A stretch of DNA of 64,000 nt from NCBI GenBank assembly GCA_027422505.1, contig JAPQWV010000337.1:496001-560000 (forward strand), in the 5' to 3' direction. Positions 11,820 through 24,400 of the stretch are shown piece after piece. The notes under the pieces were generated by a model that saw only the letters and a program-made list of their open reading frames with translations, did not search any database and was not told where the DNA came from. Position numbers and translations under genes: made by a program. This stretch comes from Craterostigma plantagineum. Lineage: Eukaryota > Streptophyta > Magnoliopsida > Lamiales > Linderniaceae. Position 1 is the stretch's first letter; each line of letters begins with the position of its first letter.

Positions 11820-13130
11820 ACCCAAAACGCCCTGAAATCTCTGAAATCTTCGACGTTATTGAGCAAAAAAGGTGTAGTCGAGCTCAATTTCTCATGGGTC
11901 CTAGTAACCAACGAAAATTTTCGATGTTATGTTGGAATAATGCTTTAAACATAACTTGAAAATTTCGCTACAAACACGAGTGAAATCTTGAGTTTTGTGC
12001 TCGAATAATGTGGATTCACACCAATTCGGATGTGGGTTTGAGTAATCGACACGAAATAACAATGAATTTTGCCGCGACCTAAATCCAAACATTTTCAATT
12101 TCAGTAACAAATCACTTGATCTGGGTACCATTTTTTGCTCGTATGGAAACTCTACCATCCGAATCTATACCAGATTCTTAACATTGAGGAATAAATGTTG
12201 CCTCAGTAATAACAGATAATTTCAGTAACACGTCACTTTATCTAGGTACCACTTTCTACTATTCTGGAAACCCTACCCTAAAAACAATAACAGATTCCTA
12301 ACATTGAGGAATAAATGTTGCCTCATATATAACAAATAACGAGAAGACAATAACGGTTTGTTTCTCATAATAACTACATGCAACTAGTACGGAATAGGGC
12401 ATCAAGAGAAAGATAAAAAATTCGCACGACACCCAAAACTCTCTGAAATCGCATAAATCTTCAACGTCAGTAATCGAAAATGGTAAAACCAATCTCAATT
12501 TCTCATGGGTCCTCATAAACAATGACAATTTTCGATGTTAAGTCGGAATAATGCTTCAAACACAATTCGAAAATTTTGGTAAAAAACGAGTGAAATCTCG
12601 ACTTTTATGCTCGAATAATGAGTATCCACACCAATTCAGATGTAGGCCTTAGTAATCGACATGAAATAACAACGAAATTTGCTGCGAGCTAAGATCGAAA
12701 CATTTTTAATTTCAGTAACAGATCACTTTATCTGGGTACCATTTTCTGCAAGTTCCAAAACTCTACCTAACCGATTACTAATAGATGGTAACAAGTCTTG
12801 CCTCATCTATAACAAATAATGAAAAAAACAATAACAGTTTGTTTCCTATAATTACTACATGCAACTGGTACGGACTAAGGTGTCAAGAGAAAGATCAAAA
12901 ATTCGTATGCTACCAAAAACTCCCCGAAATTGAAGAAATCTTCAACGTTAGTCATGGGAAAAGGTAAAATCGATCTCAATTTTTCATGGGTCCTCATAAA
13001 TAAGGAAAATTTCGATGTTATGTTGGAATAGTGCTTAAACCCAATTCGAAAATTTGGTAAAAAAACTAGTGAAATCTCGAATTTTATGCTCGAATAATGT
13101 GGATTCACACCAATTCGGGCGTGGGTCTTA
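11820..13130. repeat. Three degenerate repeat units inside the MULE-like element
   Basis: Units beginning near 11820, 12430 and 12912 share the chain CCAAAAC...CTGAAAT...TCTTCAACGTTA...CTCATGGGTCCT...GGAATA.TGCTT...GAAATCTCGA...CTCGAATAATG. Spacing is about 610 and 482 bases. Each unit is followed by a CAGTAACA..TCACTTTATCTGGGTACCA block. Confidence 0.8.
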
Positions 13131-13539
13131 GAATCAACAATAATTATCGATGCTAGTCACGGAAAAACGACAAATGCTAAATATTAGAACGTTTATCAAT
13201 TAAAAAGTTGGTTGGTAACACTTCATTTATTCTAGGTAACAATTCACGCATCTGGGTAACACATAACTAAGAACATTCTAGAAGGTTCTAGATTGTCAGA
13301 GATTTTAACAGTACAACAACTTAATATTAACACATTGCCTGCAAATAATACCACATGTCTGATAAACAGTAACAATATAAACAAAGATTATAACATATTT
13401 GTAGCTACGAGAACCACAAAATAGCTAATCGATACGACATTACCATTTTCGATTAATTTCGTTCGTAAGTTCATTTTGTCGGGATGTATAAGATTGCAAT
13501 TCATGGAGATAGGTGATATGATGAAGCTAAATCGCAAAA

Positions 13540-15480
13540 TTTCATTAAAAGACACGTTTTGCGAATGTTGATATCAATATGTGAAAGTTGAGATCAAAAG
13601 TCATGTAAACACATAGCTCTTCTATCACAAAATATACTAGTATCTCTTTTGATGAGACATAACGTTATGAATTCCATCACAAACGTATTCAAAGTTCAAC
13701 AGTAAAGCACGAACAACATTTAATAGACCATAAGCTCAACATTCGAGACCTCAAAGTAAGCAATCGAAGAAAAATGGATTTGTGAGCATAATTAATGAAA
13801 TGTTTTACAATATTACCACATTACCTGCAAATAATACTAGATGTCTGATATAAAGAAACAATACCAACCGAGTTTATGATACAATGTTTGTTACAGATAC
13901 CACATAATACGCTTCTCAGTGTAACACCATTAATTAGACTTATTTTGTTCGTAAATTCACTTTTTCCCGAATGTATAAGATTTATGTTCATATAAATATG
14001 TGATTTTACTAAGTTAACAAACCAAATTCCCTTAAAGACATGTTATGCGAATGTTGATATCAATATGCGAAAGTTGAGATCAAATGTCATGTAAACACAT
14101 AGCTATTCTTTCACAAATATACTAGTATCTCTTTTGATGAGACATAATGTTATGAATTCCATCACAACGTATCAAAGTTCAACATTAAAGCACGAACAAC
14201 ATTTACTAGACCATAAACTCAATTTCGAGACCTCAAACCCTAAACAATCGAAGAAAAATGGATTTGTGAGCGAAATTAATGATATTAGTAGTGTGGTATG
14301 AAAAACCTATTATGCAGTATCAATATCTACAATAGTGTTAAAAACTGGATTTGTATTGTTCTTTTATATCGAAGATTCGGTATTATTAGCGGGTAATGTG
14401 GTAATATCCCTTGACAATATAGAACATTCCGGATAATGCAATTTCCACCTAAATTATTCAGGTCCCGCCTAAAATTGAACATTCGAGACCTGGATAACGT
14501 GATAAATCGTCTAGGACACACCCAACTTAGTTTGAAGCAGAACGTGCAGATGGAAATAATATATACGATCGATTGTTTCGATCGAGTTTTCACTGTTACG
14601 GTGATACCTGATATTTGGCAAAGGGTACCAAATCCAACTCACTCGAACCTTTTAATCACTATATACACCATATGCCAGCTTACCAATACCAATTAACTGT
14701 ATTACGGTAACTGATGCCTGACAATCCATACCACGTTTCGGGAACAGTTGTTTAGGCAACAATCCGACGATTTTAAATTTCGGCAAACCATGAACGACAA
14801 ACGATAGAGCCAGTACTGTGCTTCAATGATTTGTTCAGGATATGGGTCTCTCGAATTTGTACAAAATATCTTCAATGTCGACTGAAGCGGGATTTAATTT
14901 TCACCGTGTTTTAATTATTTGCGTCAAAAGAATTCAAAAATTTACCCGTAAAAATCGAACATTCGAGACCTGAATAACATGATAAACGTCTAGGACACAC
15001 CCAACTTGGCTTGGTGCAGGACGTGTGTTCGTGCATATGGAAATAATATATACGATCGATTGTTTCGATCGAATTTTCATTGTTGTAATGATACCAGATA
15101 ATTGGCACTCGGGTACCAAATCCAGCTTAAAGATACCTTTAAATCAGTATATATATACCATATGCCAGCTCACAAATACCAGTTAACTGTTTCTGGGTGA
15201 CAGATGCATGACGATCCATACCACGTTTCGCGAACAGATCTTTAGCCAACAATACGACGATTTTAAATTTCGGCAAACCACGAGCGACGAACAATAGAGC
15301 CAATACTGTGTTTCAAAGATTTGTTCAGATTATGGGTCTCTCGAATTTGTACAAAATATCTTCAATTCCGTCCGAATCGAGATTCAATTTAGTCGTGTTT
15401 TTATTATTTGCGTCAAAAGAGTTCGAAAAATATGTCCGTGAAATCGAACATTTCGAGACCTGAATATCGAAATAAAGCAT
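13540..15480. repeat. Second family of ~485 bp repeats inside the MULE-like element
   Basis: A pair near 13560 and 14049 shares the long block GCGAATGTTGATATCAATATG...; three copies near 14479, 14959 and 15446 share the GAACATTCGAGACCTG block. All five contain ATTCGAGACCT, spaced about 483, 255, 480 and 488 bases, as if one unit was amplified and then rearranged. Confidence 0.75.
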
Positions 15481-16083
15481 CGGGGATAGATCGCGTTTCG
15501 TTTCTGAGGATCGTTCGAAAGATCTACGAGTTTTTTTATCGTCAAAAGAATATTTTATTTACTTATTAATATGGTAACGATGATAACAGAAAACTGGTTT
15601 TGGATACCACTTATTATACAACTTTGTAGGGGTATTTTGGTAAGATCATGTATTTGGTCCTTTTCTCTAAAACTGAAAGATATTAGGTCCTTAATAACGA
15701 AATTTCTACTGACAGGGCCTGAACTATATTTCAAAACTTAAAGAGGGCCTGAATTGTAAAAGCCCCTTAAAAAAAGACATCTCAATAGATAGAAAAATCC
15801 CAAAATTCGAGTCAATCAGGAAGTGAAGATAAAAGTCTTCACGTGAAGTGCAAATTTTCTCTCACTACGAGTAGAAACCATCTTCCTATCACACACTCAA
15901 CACTGACCCAAGACCCCACCACAACTTCTCTCCTAAACACAACTAGGAAATGAAAATTAATATGGGAGCGAAGAAGCGGAAGCAGATCACAACAAATAGA
16001 ACAAAAAACTAAACGATGATAATGCTTTTGACACAAACACCATGGTGGAGGTGGCCAGCCAAAAATGGGCCCGCCCTAATCAA

Positions 16084-17022
16084 TGTGAGCTGCGGTGTGG
16101 AATTGTAGAGGTTTGGGAGGCCCAATTGAAGGAATCAACCCGATTCCACCTTCCAGATTTAATGTTTATTCGAGAAGTAAAGAAAAGAAGACCTTTTGTG
16201 AGACTATTTGTTGGAAATTGAACATGTTCACCATTGGCACCGTGTTGAACCTCAAGGGCTGCGAGGTGGCTTATTAACCTGCCGGTCAAACAACATTGAA
16301 GTTCTTGATGTTAACAGCTCCAGCTTCTTTGTGGAATTACAGTGTTTTTTAAGAGAATCCGACTTCCATTTTTGGGCAATTTTCATTTGTGCAAGCACTG
16401 ACTAGCAAGTGAGAAAGGAACAATTCAACTATCTTCTACAATCCAAGAGCAAATGGGGAAATTATTGGTTCATTGGAGGGGATTTTAATGATATTAGACA
16501 CATGGGCGAGAAATGTGGTGGCAGAGTTAGAGCTGAAGCTAGTTTCGCTGCCTTCAACTCTTTTAGTGTTGATGTGGAAATGATGGCCTCGGCCAATAAT
16601 AGACAGGGTGACGGATTTGTTGAGGAAAAACTTGATCGATTCTTCACTTCCTTACAGTGGAATCTCAGGTTCCCAGATACAAATCTAACCCATGAAGTTA
16701 GACAGTCATCTAATCATGATATGCTTATACTTGATAAAAAACCCAAAAAACAGATAACTAAGAAGAGATTCTGCTTCGATAAGCGGTGGATTTTTAGAGA
16801 AGGCATCAAAGATATCATTTGTACAGCTTGGATGAAACCTCAAGATGGGTCACCTCTGTACCAACTCATGAAAAGTATTAAAGCATGCAGAGTGGATCTG
16901 CTGAAATGGAATTCAAGTTGGAAGACAAACTCTGAACAACAAATTCAAATCGTGAAAGAAAAATTGAATCAGCTAAGAGCTTTAAAAGGAACCAGAGATT
17001 GGGATAGATGGAAAGAACTTAA
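16084..17022 (+). pseudogene. LINE ORF2, endonuclease half
   Basis: Apurinic-type endonuclease domain that nicks the target for priming. It begins with VWNCRGLGGP at about 16095, the usual start of plant LINE ORF2. Further on are WFIGGDFNDI (near 16465), GDGFVEEKLDRFF (16608) and SNHDMLILD (16710), where GDFN and SNHD carry catalytic-type residues. The domain is broken: a stop at 16275 follows GCEVAY, other frames take over to 16405, and the open part is 16409-17041. The GGLAL.W block expected near 16260 is not intact. The half ends at WKELK, at the insertion point. Confidence 0.85.
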
Positions 17023-17228
17023 GGGTGTGTTTGGTTTGTAGATTTTGATGGGGAAAAGAAAATGAAGGAAAAGAAAATTAAAATTTAGGAAAGTTTAATT
17101 CCTTATTGTTGTTTGGTTACTCCAATTAAATGTAAAGAGAAAACTATTTTCTTGGAAAACATATAATTGTGTTTGGTTCTTTCAAAAGAATAATAAGGAA
17201 AGCTAATTATGATCCAATAATACATATT

Positions 17229-17578
17229 TGTTATAAAATATTTATTATGATTTATTAAGATTATTTTATATATATTATGATTATAATATAAGGAGAGATT
17301 TTAAAGGGAGATAATATATTTTCTATATTGATGATCTTACAATGCAACTTAAAACACCTATTTATACTAAAATCATACACTAAAATACAATTTAATCATC
17401 TATACAACTCATACCAAAATACAATATATTTTTATACACCTCATCTTATCATAATTCATGAGTCATTAATATTCCGAAAACATCCACATTTAATCATACA
17501 ATTTTAATGATTTATTGTGATGAATCATGATTTAATTTTGATGATTCATTATTGATGAATCATAATTTGTTCATAATA
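17229..17578 (-). repeat. 3' LTR of the nested copia element
   Basis: On the minus strand it begins TATTATGAAC directly after the polypurine tract and ends TTTTATAACA. The first dinucleotide is TA rather than TG; both LTRs and the ATATT duplication agree on this boundary. Confidence 0.88.
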
Positions 17579-17590
17579 CTCCCCCTTGGA
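17579..17590 (-). promoter_or_regulatory. Polypurine tract of the nested copia element
   Basis: Reads TCCAAGGGGGAG on the minus strand, immediately before the 3' LTR. It would prime plus-strand DNA synthesis. Confidence 0.85.
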
Positions 17591-17715
17591 TGTTTTTCAA
17601 AGAATATGTTTTAGCTTGTTGCCTCATTAAAAACCTTACTGGGAAAACCAAATGGGAAAAACCATAGTTAAGGGAAAAAGAGTGCAACACATATTTACTC
17701 CCCCTGATGATGACA

Positions 17716-20437
17716 TCATTTTAAATCTCCAAGTCTTCGAATGCCAATTTCATATACTAACCTTCTGAAAATTATTGGGGGAAGTGCTTTAGTGAACAAA
17801 TCTGCAAGATTTTTATTTGATCGCACTTGTTGTACTACAATATCACCACTTTTCTCCAACTCATGTGTAAAGAAAATTTTTGGTGATATATGTTTTGTTC
17901 TATCACCTTTGATATATCCATCCTTTAATTGGGCAATGCATGCTGGATTATCTTCATATAATGTCGTTGGAAGTAACTTTTCCGATAATAATCCACAAGT
18001 TTGTTGCATATGCTGAATAATCGATCGCAACCAGACACATTCTCTGCTAGCTTCATGAATCGCTAGAATTTTCAGGCAGCTGAAATCCTTCCGGAAGCTT
18101 CATATAAATGTCACTGTCAAGTGAGCCATATAGATAAGCAGTGACGACATCCATTAGACGCATACCGAGTCATTCACGTACTGCCAGACTAATTATATAA
18201 CGAAAAGTAGTTGCGTCCACCACAGGAGAATACGTCTCCTCATAATCAATACCAGGTCTTTGAGAGAAACCTTGTGCAACAAGCCGTGCTTCATATCTTA
18301 CAATTTCTCCATTTTCATTTCTCTTTCTAATAAAAACCCATTTAAATCCAACCGGCTTTACATTTTCTGGTATGCGGACTACAGGTCCAAAACCTTTTCC
18401 TTTCTCAAGTGATTTTAGTTCTTCCTCGATTGCATCTTTTCATTTTGGCCAATCTTTTCGTAGTCTGCATTCGTTTACAGACCTTGGTTCATGATCCTCA
18501 TTTTCATTCATCTCATTCATTTCAAGTAGCGCTACGTTAAATGAGAATTTATCAACAACATTGACTTTATCTCGGTTCCATCTAATTCTGTTCTGAGCAT
18601 AATTGATGGAGATCTCTTCATTATTTTCAATATCTTCACGTACCTGAGTTTCATTTGTATCGTCATTTATGCCCATCGACTCTTCTTTAGTAGATAAATC
18701 CTCGATTTGACCATTCTTATTATTTGTCCTTTTTCTCTTCCGAGGATTTTTATCTGTGGAACCGAATGGCCTACCACGCTTCAGTTGTGGTTTAGGCCCA
18801 ATATCTCATGTTTGTTCTGTAGAAACATCAATTCCTGCAGGAGCATTAACAGCCGGAATATGTGACTTAGTCACTCTCTTTGGGTCAGTAAAGCTGTCTG
18901 GCAATTGATTCGCTAAGTTTTGTAAACGAATTATCTTCTGAACTTCCAGTTCACATTCTTTCGTTCGAGGATCATAATGATTTAGCGATAACTCATTCCA
19001 ACTAATATTTCTTTCCAGCTGTTTCTTTTCTCCCCCTAATGTCGGAAAATTTGTTTCATCGAAGTGACAGTCGGCAAATCTAGCCGTGAATAAATCTCCA
19101 GTTAGCGGTTCCAAATATCTTATAATAGAGGGAGATTCAAATCCGACATATATTCCCAACCTCCTTTGAGGTCCCATCTTTGTGCGTTGTGGTGGCGCAA
19201 TTGGAACATATACCGCACATCCAAAAATTCTTAGATGGCAAATATCTGGTTCCTGACCATAAACCATTTGTAACGGGGAGATATCATGATAACTTGTTGG
19301 CCTGATGCGAATTAGTGCCGCTGCATGTAACATAGCATGTCCCCAACAAGACGAGGAAGGTTCGACTTCATCAATAATGGTCTTGCAATTAATTGCAGAC
19401 GTTTAATAAACGATTCTGCAAGACCGTTTTGCGTATCAACATGTGGCACAGGATGCTCAACATCAATACCAATAGACATACAGTAATCATTAAATGCCTT
19501 GGAAGTAAATTCGCCAGCATTGTCAAGGCGTATTTTCTTTATCGGATAATCCGGAAAATGTGCTCTTAATCGAACCAACTGAGCAAGCAACCTCGCAAAT
19601 GTCACATTCCTTGTAGATAATAAACATACGTGGGACCATCTACTCGATGCATCAATTAATACCATAAAATATTTAAATGGTCCACATGATGGGTGTATCG
19701 GCCCACAAATATCACCATGTATACGTTCCAAAAATACAATAGATTCATTCTTTACTTTCATTGGTGATGGCCGAACAATTAACTTCCCTTTAGAGCAAGC
19801 AGCACAAGATAATTCATTAGATTGAAGAAACCTTTGATTCTTTATCCAATGTCCACGTGAATTTTCAATTATTTTTCGCATCATAATTGAACCGGGATGG
19901 CCCAACCGGTCATGCCAAACATTAAATGTACTGTCTTCAGTAAACTTCTGGTTTACGATAGCATACGACTCAATTGTTCTTAGATATATAGTATAACCCA
20001 GAGTCAAAAGAAGGTAATATTTCCACGATTCTTTTATCATTTGAAATCACCTTTGTCATGTGCAAATATTCGACGTCTCCCTTTTCTGCAGTCTCAACAT
20101 GATATCCATTATTTCGAATAGCTTTAAAGCTTAGTAAATTTCTTTGAGACTTAGGAGAATATAAGGCATTTTCGATTATTAGCCTTGTCCCTTTTGGTAG
20201 TAAAATGCTAGCTCTTCAGGAGCCTTCAATTATATTTGTACTGCCCGAGATAGTAATGACACTTTCTCCTTTCATTTCAAAATGATCAAAATATTTCTTA
20301 TTTCTCAGAATCGTATGAGTCGTTGCGCAGTCTGCGAGACATAATTCTCCATTGCACATGCTCGTATCCATTGTATGAATGTCCTTAATAATAAGCACAT
20401 AATAACCATTATTATTGATAACAAAGCATGTAAACAT
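17716..20437 (-). pseudogene. pol: Nested copia pol: protease, integrase, truncated RT, RNase H
   Basis: From the right: a protease-like segment LADCATTHTIL (about 20330), pre-integrase zinc segment with HDRLGHPG and CAACSKGK (19790-19910), then integrase HGDICGPI, IRLDNAGEF and HTQNGLAESFIKR. A frameshift lies at about 19312-19333. RT begins (FKWVFIRKRNENGEIVRYEA, 18350-18280; MDVVTAYLYGSL, 18150) but stops at EGFQLPENSS near 18070. The next bases are already RNase H (HEASRECVWLRSIIQ, 18050), with its C-terminus at 17716. The RT palm including the YVDD core is therefore deleted, roughly 900 bases compared with the family. It cannot make DNA itself. Confidence 0.85.
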
Positions 20438-20539
20438 ACAAATAACTTAACACAACGATGCATATAATACAAGCATATAATACAAGCATATAATACACAC
20501 AGACAATTAAACATATGATAATAACACATAAGGGAATCA

Positions 20540-20946
20540 CATCAAGCTTATTGAAAATCCGCGGCCTCGAAATGAGTACTTTCATCATTGACACCAGAAG
20601 TAGAGGCGAGATCACCCTGAACAAGATTTGCTTCAATTTTCTTTCCTTTGCCCTTTTGATATAATTCAACGAGATGTTTGGGCGTGCGACAAGTTTTCGA
20701 CCAATGGCCCAAACCACCGCAACGATAGCATCGCTCATCATTATCCTTTTGTTCGGTGTGCCTCTTCTCATCCTTATTATCATAGCTTTTCCTCTTTTGG
20801 GGAAGACTTTGATAACCACCACGATTGTTATGATAACCACCACGGAAGTACTGATAATCACCACCATAATATCCTTGGCCACGACCTCGGCCTTGACCAC
20901 GGCCTCGTCCGCGGCCGCGATATCCGCCACGTCCACGTCCACGACC
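20540..20946 (-). pseudogene. gag: Nested copia gag, C-terminal half (Gly/Arg-rich segment and zinc knuckle)
   Basis: On the minus strand a long Gly-Arg-Tyr-rich stretch (GRGRGGYRGRGRGRGQGR) is followed by a CCHC knuckle CYRCGGLGHWSKTC near 20700-20740, the nucleic-acid-binding end of Gag. It is cut off at 20946 by the gypsy insertion; the N-terminal half is at 31537-32135. The reading frame is not maintained into the upstream half, so gag had probably already lost some bases. Confidence 0.8.
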
Positions 20947-20951
20947 ATTAC

Positions 20952-23823
20952 TATAACGACCCTACTTCTTAAATACATATTTTGGCGGGTTTTACGCAGC
21001 ATAAGCAGCAGAAAGCCCATTTAATAAAAGCTTTTATTACATAATAATATTCAAGTACTGGGCCGAAGCCCAAAAGTCTAAACCCGTAAATAAGAATATG
21101 TATTACAACACACACATTATTGTATTAGACCGAAGCCCAAATAGTAACAATACGAAACATGAATGAAAAACTCCACAGGTCGCGTTCCATGTACTGCCCC
21201 ACACTCAAAAGACCGTGGAGTCACCGCCATCAGCCGCCTCACCTACATACGTAAACCCTGAGCTTTTGGCCAGTAGATGAAAACATGCAATGCAAATGCT
21301 CTCACACCCCAATCCCGACATAACTCACAAAATACACGCTCGACTCTTTTCTCATTTCATCACATCACATCAGGGCCCGAGGCTTAGGTACTAAAGGCAA
21401 CACGCGCGCGCAGGGGTCCGTAGCTCGGGAGGCCCCACTCCCCACAAGGGGTCAGTAGCTCGGGAGGCCCCACTCCCTCCATATAAAGTGCGCCTTAGTC
21501 CTAACCTCACTCATACAACTCATCTACCATTTATCATTCATAAACCATCTCACTCACTTCTCCGTACAATACTCTCATGACTCCGCACTCCCCTCGTAAC
21601 ACGTGTATGCAAAAGCCATGCAAACAAAAATGCAACATATAACATATCCTTTCCACATTTCTATATTACATATCGGCCCGAGGTATCAGCTCGGCCCGAT
21701 TCCAAGAATCAACACTCAACAAATAATTCGGGCCCAAAGCCCGCGTTCCGATTTTTAATCGGCCCGAAACCGTAACCACCGAACTCCCTCTCGATCTTAT
21801 ACTAGAAGTTCTAAGTTTAATTCTTTCTACCTTACGACTCTGATTTCACCCCAACGCTAGCTTTAGGTTAAACTCCAAAAGTATTTTAGAAATTGTCAAT
21901 CTTTCCCAAAATTTAAAAATTATTTTTAGCTCTATAGCAAATTTTCAGAAATTACAATTTTTGCTCCGAAACCTTTGAAAATTCACAATTAACCCCAACC
22001 GAATATTTTTAATAATTATTTAGCCCCAAGACTTTTGAAAATTCTCCATTTAACCCTAGCCGAGATACTTAAAATTTATTTAGTACTTGGAAATTGTTCT
22101 GAAATTTTATAATTAACCCCGACCGAAATATTTAATATTTATTTAATCCTTCGGAATTTCAGAAAAATTGCGCAAAGGCCCCAATTGTCTTTAATGTTTA
22201 TTTAAATTTATCCAAAGGTTCTAATAATTTACAAAAAGGTCCCTAGTCGATTGAATAATAGTTACCAAGTATCTCAAAACTTCTGAAAATTGCAATTAAG
22301 TCCTTAGCCGAGTTTTAAGTATTTATTTAATCCTCCGAAAATTCTGAAAATTGTATTTTAATCCCTACTAAGCTTTAACCCATTTATTTAGAACCCAAAA
22401 GCTTCTGAAATTTCATTTTTACCCCAGTCGAAAACTAACATGTTTATTTAGTACCCAAAACTTTCGACAAATTCTAATTTGATCCTAGCCGAAATTTAAT
22501 ATATTTATATAGTTCCCAAAACTTCTGAAAACTTTCAATTTAACCTTAACTGAATTTTAGTATATTCAATAAAATAGCCCCTGTTTCGGATTTTACATAC
22601 ACAGCCCCCGGATTCTTGAAACTTTTCAATTTAGTACTCGAATTTTTGAAGATTACACAAAGAACCACACCCCAATTATTTATTCCAAAATATAAATCTG
22701 TCCTAAAAACTTTATATTTCTTTAAAAATATCTCCTATTCGGAATTTTACAACACATACTCCCAAGATTTTATAAGATTCCGATTAAGTCCCAAACTTTT
22801 AAAAATAACTATCTTATACGGCTGTTGAGCGACAGTTTCGGATTTCTCAATGATCACAAGGTAAACGATGTCCGATGGATCTGAAATTTTAACCAAAGAT
22901 AAAGGACTTGCAAATCTTAATTCTGTCCAAAGGAATTTCTAATCCGAGGTCTAGATTGTGAGATATGAATTTTTGAACCTCTTGGCCGAAATGGATAAAG
23001 AAAACCCTAGAAAACCCTAATTCTCCCCAAGTTTTGCTCTATCCTCTTAATCTAAAGTCCTCTATCCCTATTTCCAAATATTCATAGATCTAAAAATTCT
23101 CAATTTCATGCTCCCTAAGATAATCAACGAAAAATTCATGCAAGTAAATTATTATCATCACATAAACACAAAGAATTCGATGAATAACATGCAAAACACG
23201 TAAAATTCACAAATCCTAATATTGTTTACGTATGTAGGTGATCTTCACCTACCTTACGTCCGTAGAGGCTACGTTACGGTTTAGTTTCACGTGATCCCGA
23301 CCTTAGAACTTCGATCCCGAGCTTCCCGGAAATATTTCTTCTCCTCCCTCTTCTTCTTCCTTTTTTCTCTTTTTTATTCCTTATTTTCTTTCTTCCCTCT
23401 CTCTCCCTCTTTCTCACGGCTCTTTCTTCCCCCCTCTATTCTCTTTAGTTTATTTATAAATTGTCCTCAAGAGGTAAAGGTGCATTAGGTTTAATTATTT
23501 TGGTGAGGTGGTCTTTTTGTCTTCTCCTCTTTCTTTCTTTCCCATTTTCTTCTTCTCTATTCTTACTTTCTCTTAGTGGAGGCATATTAGGTGTATTTGT
23601 ATTTGTTTGTTTTATTTTTGTTTTGGTTTGTTTTGTTTGGTTTTGTTTGGTTTTTAATTCTATTAATATTATATTATTTATTTTCGGCCCATTTAAAAAT
23701 ATTTGGGCCAAATTGTAAATTCTTGGCCCAATTCAAGAAGAAATTGGATCTAGTTCGAAAATAAATCTTGTAATTTCGAACATAATTGAAATAATCCCGT
23801 ATTAAATTTTTACGGGTATTACA
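20952..23823 (-). repeat. 3' LTR of the gypsy element (2872 bp)
   Basis: On the minus strand it opens TGTAATACCCGTAAAAA and closes GGTCGTTATA, so the last dinucleotide is TA, not CA; the duplication and both copies agree. It contains the perfect inverted repeat TAGGTGA-TCT-TCACCTA near 23236, a degenerate ~62 bp array at about 21960-22610, and pyrimidine-rich text at 23330-23450. Short reading frames in it are repeated in the other LTR but are not gene-like. Confidence 0.93.
21960..22610. repeat. Degenerate ~62 bp tandem array inside the gypsy LTR
   Basis: About ten units follow the pattern TTTATTTAGTCCC.AAA..TTCTGAAAATT..AATTTAACCCTAGCCGAAA. Units differ from each other by perhaps a third of positions, so the array is old relative to the insertion. 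The same array is present in the other LTR at about 29640-30290. Confidence 0.75.
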
Positions 23824-23840
23824 TCCTCCCCCCTTACAAG
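23824..23840 (-). promoter_or_regulatory. Polypurine tract of the gypsy element
   Basis: Reads CTTGTAAGGGGGGAGGA on the minus strand and abuts the 3' LTR. Confidence 0.88.
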
Positions 23841-23856
23841 AATTTCGTCCCCGAAA

Positions 23857-24400
23857 TTACATCGAAAGAAATAATTTGGGATAACGATTCTTCATATCGT
23901 CCTCTCGTTCCCATGTGGCTTCCTCAACCGCATGGTTTCGCCACAGTACCTTGACTAGCGGAATGTTCTTGTTCCGAAGTCGTTTTACCTCGTGCATTAG
24001 GATCTCTACCGGTTCTTCTTCGTAGCTCAGATCCGGTTTGAGTTGTTGATAGAGGGATTCATTCTCTAGCACGTGGTTCGGATTTGCGACATATTTACGT
24101 AAGCTCGACACGTGAAATACATCGTGGACTTGGGCTAGCGAAGCTGGCAACTCCAGTTGATATGCGACTTCTCCGACTCTCTTAAGGATTTGGAACGGAC
24201 CAATGTACCTCGGACTGAGTTTGCCCTTCTTTCCGAATCTTTTCACGCCTCTCATAGGAGATATCTTCAAGAACACCCAATCGCCTTCCGAGAACTCGAG
24301 CGGCCTTCGTCGTTGATCAGCATAGCTCTTCTAACGACTTTGGGCTGTCTGCATTCTTTCTCGAATTTTGGTGACGCCTCCGTCATTTCTCGTATCATAT
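23857..24400 (-). pseudogene. pol: Gypsy pol C-terminus: integrase tail and chromodomain (frameshifted)
   Basis: Carries [20 protein letters not shown], then [15 protein letters not shown] and the chromodomain-type [20 protein letters not shown], ending FLSM. In the family it lets integrase target certain histone marks. It should be continuous with the upstream frame, but a one-base loss near 24380 and a TAG near 24330 (where homologues have Gln) separate it from the main pol frame. Confidence 0.88.

Larger units (their letters stand above)
11604..15767. mobile_element. MULE-like non-autonomous element, 4.16 kb, no transposase
   Basis: Inserted in copy B with the 9 bp TAAAAAAAG at both edges (11595-11603, 15768-15776), the duplication size typical of Mutator-like elements. 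The two ends form long but imperfect inverted repeats: both contain TTCAG.CCC strings, then GTTAAGGACC-type strings, then near-matching text about 100-150 bases in. There is no transposase-like reading frame; the interior is made of degenerate repeats about 485 bp apart. The A-rich duplication could partly arise by chance, so superfamily assignment is moderate. No other superfamily fits the 9 bp signal better. Confidence 0.6.
10603..15897. repeat. Duplicated segment, copy B, split by the MULE-like element
   Basis: The first part is 10603-11603 and the second 15777-15897; joined, they align with copy A from end to end. The break falls at a run of A bases and is flanked by a 9 bp duplication. 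Copy A therefore serves as the empty-site reference for the insertion. Confidence 0.8.

Noticed and set aside
20412..21020. 202-codon minus-strand frame rich in Val, Ile and Ala
   Set aside because: It is the wrong frame of the Gly/Arg-rich gag segment; the true frame has the CCHC knuckle.
22616..22828. 70-codon frame found identically twice, here and at 30289-30501
   Set aside because: Identity reflects the two gypsy LTRs, not a gene family; the frame lies in LTR text.
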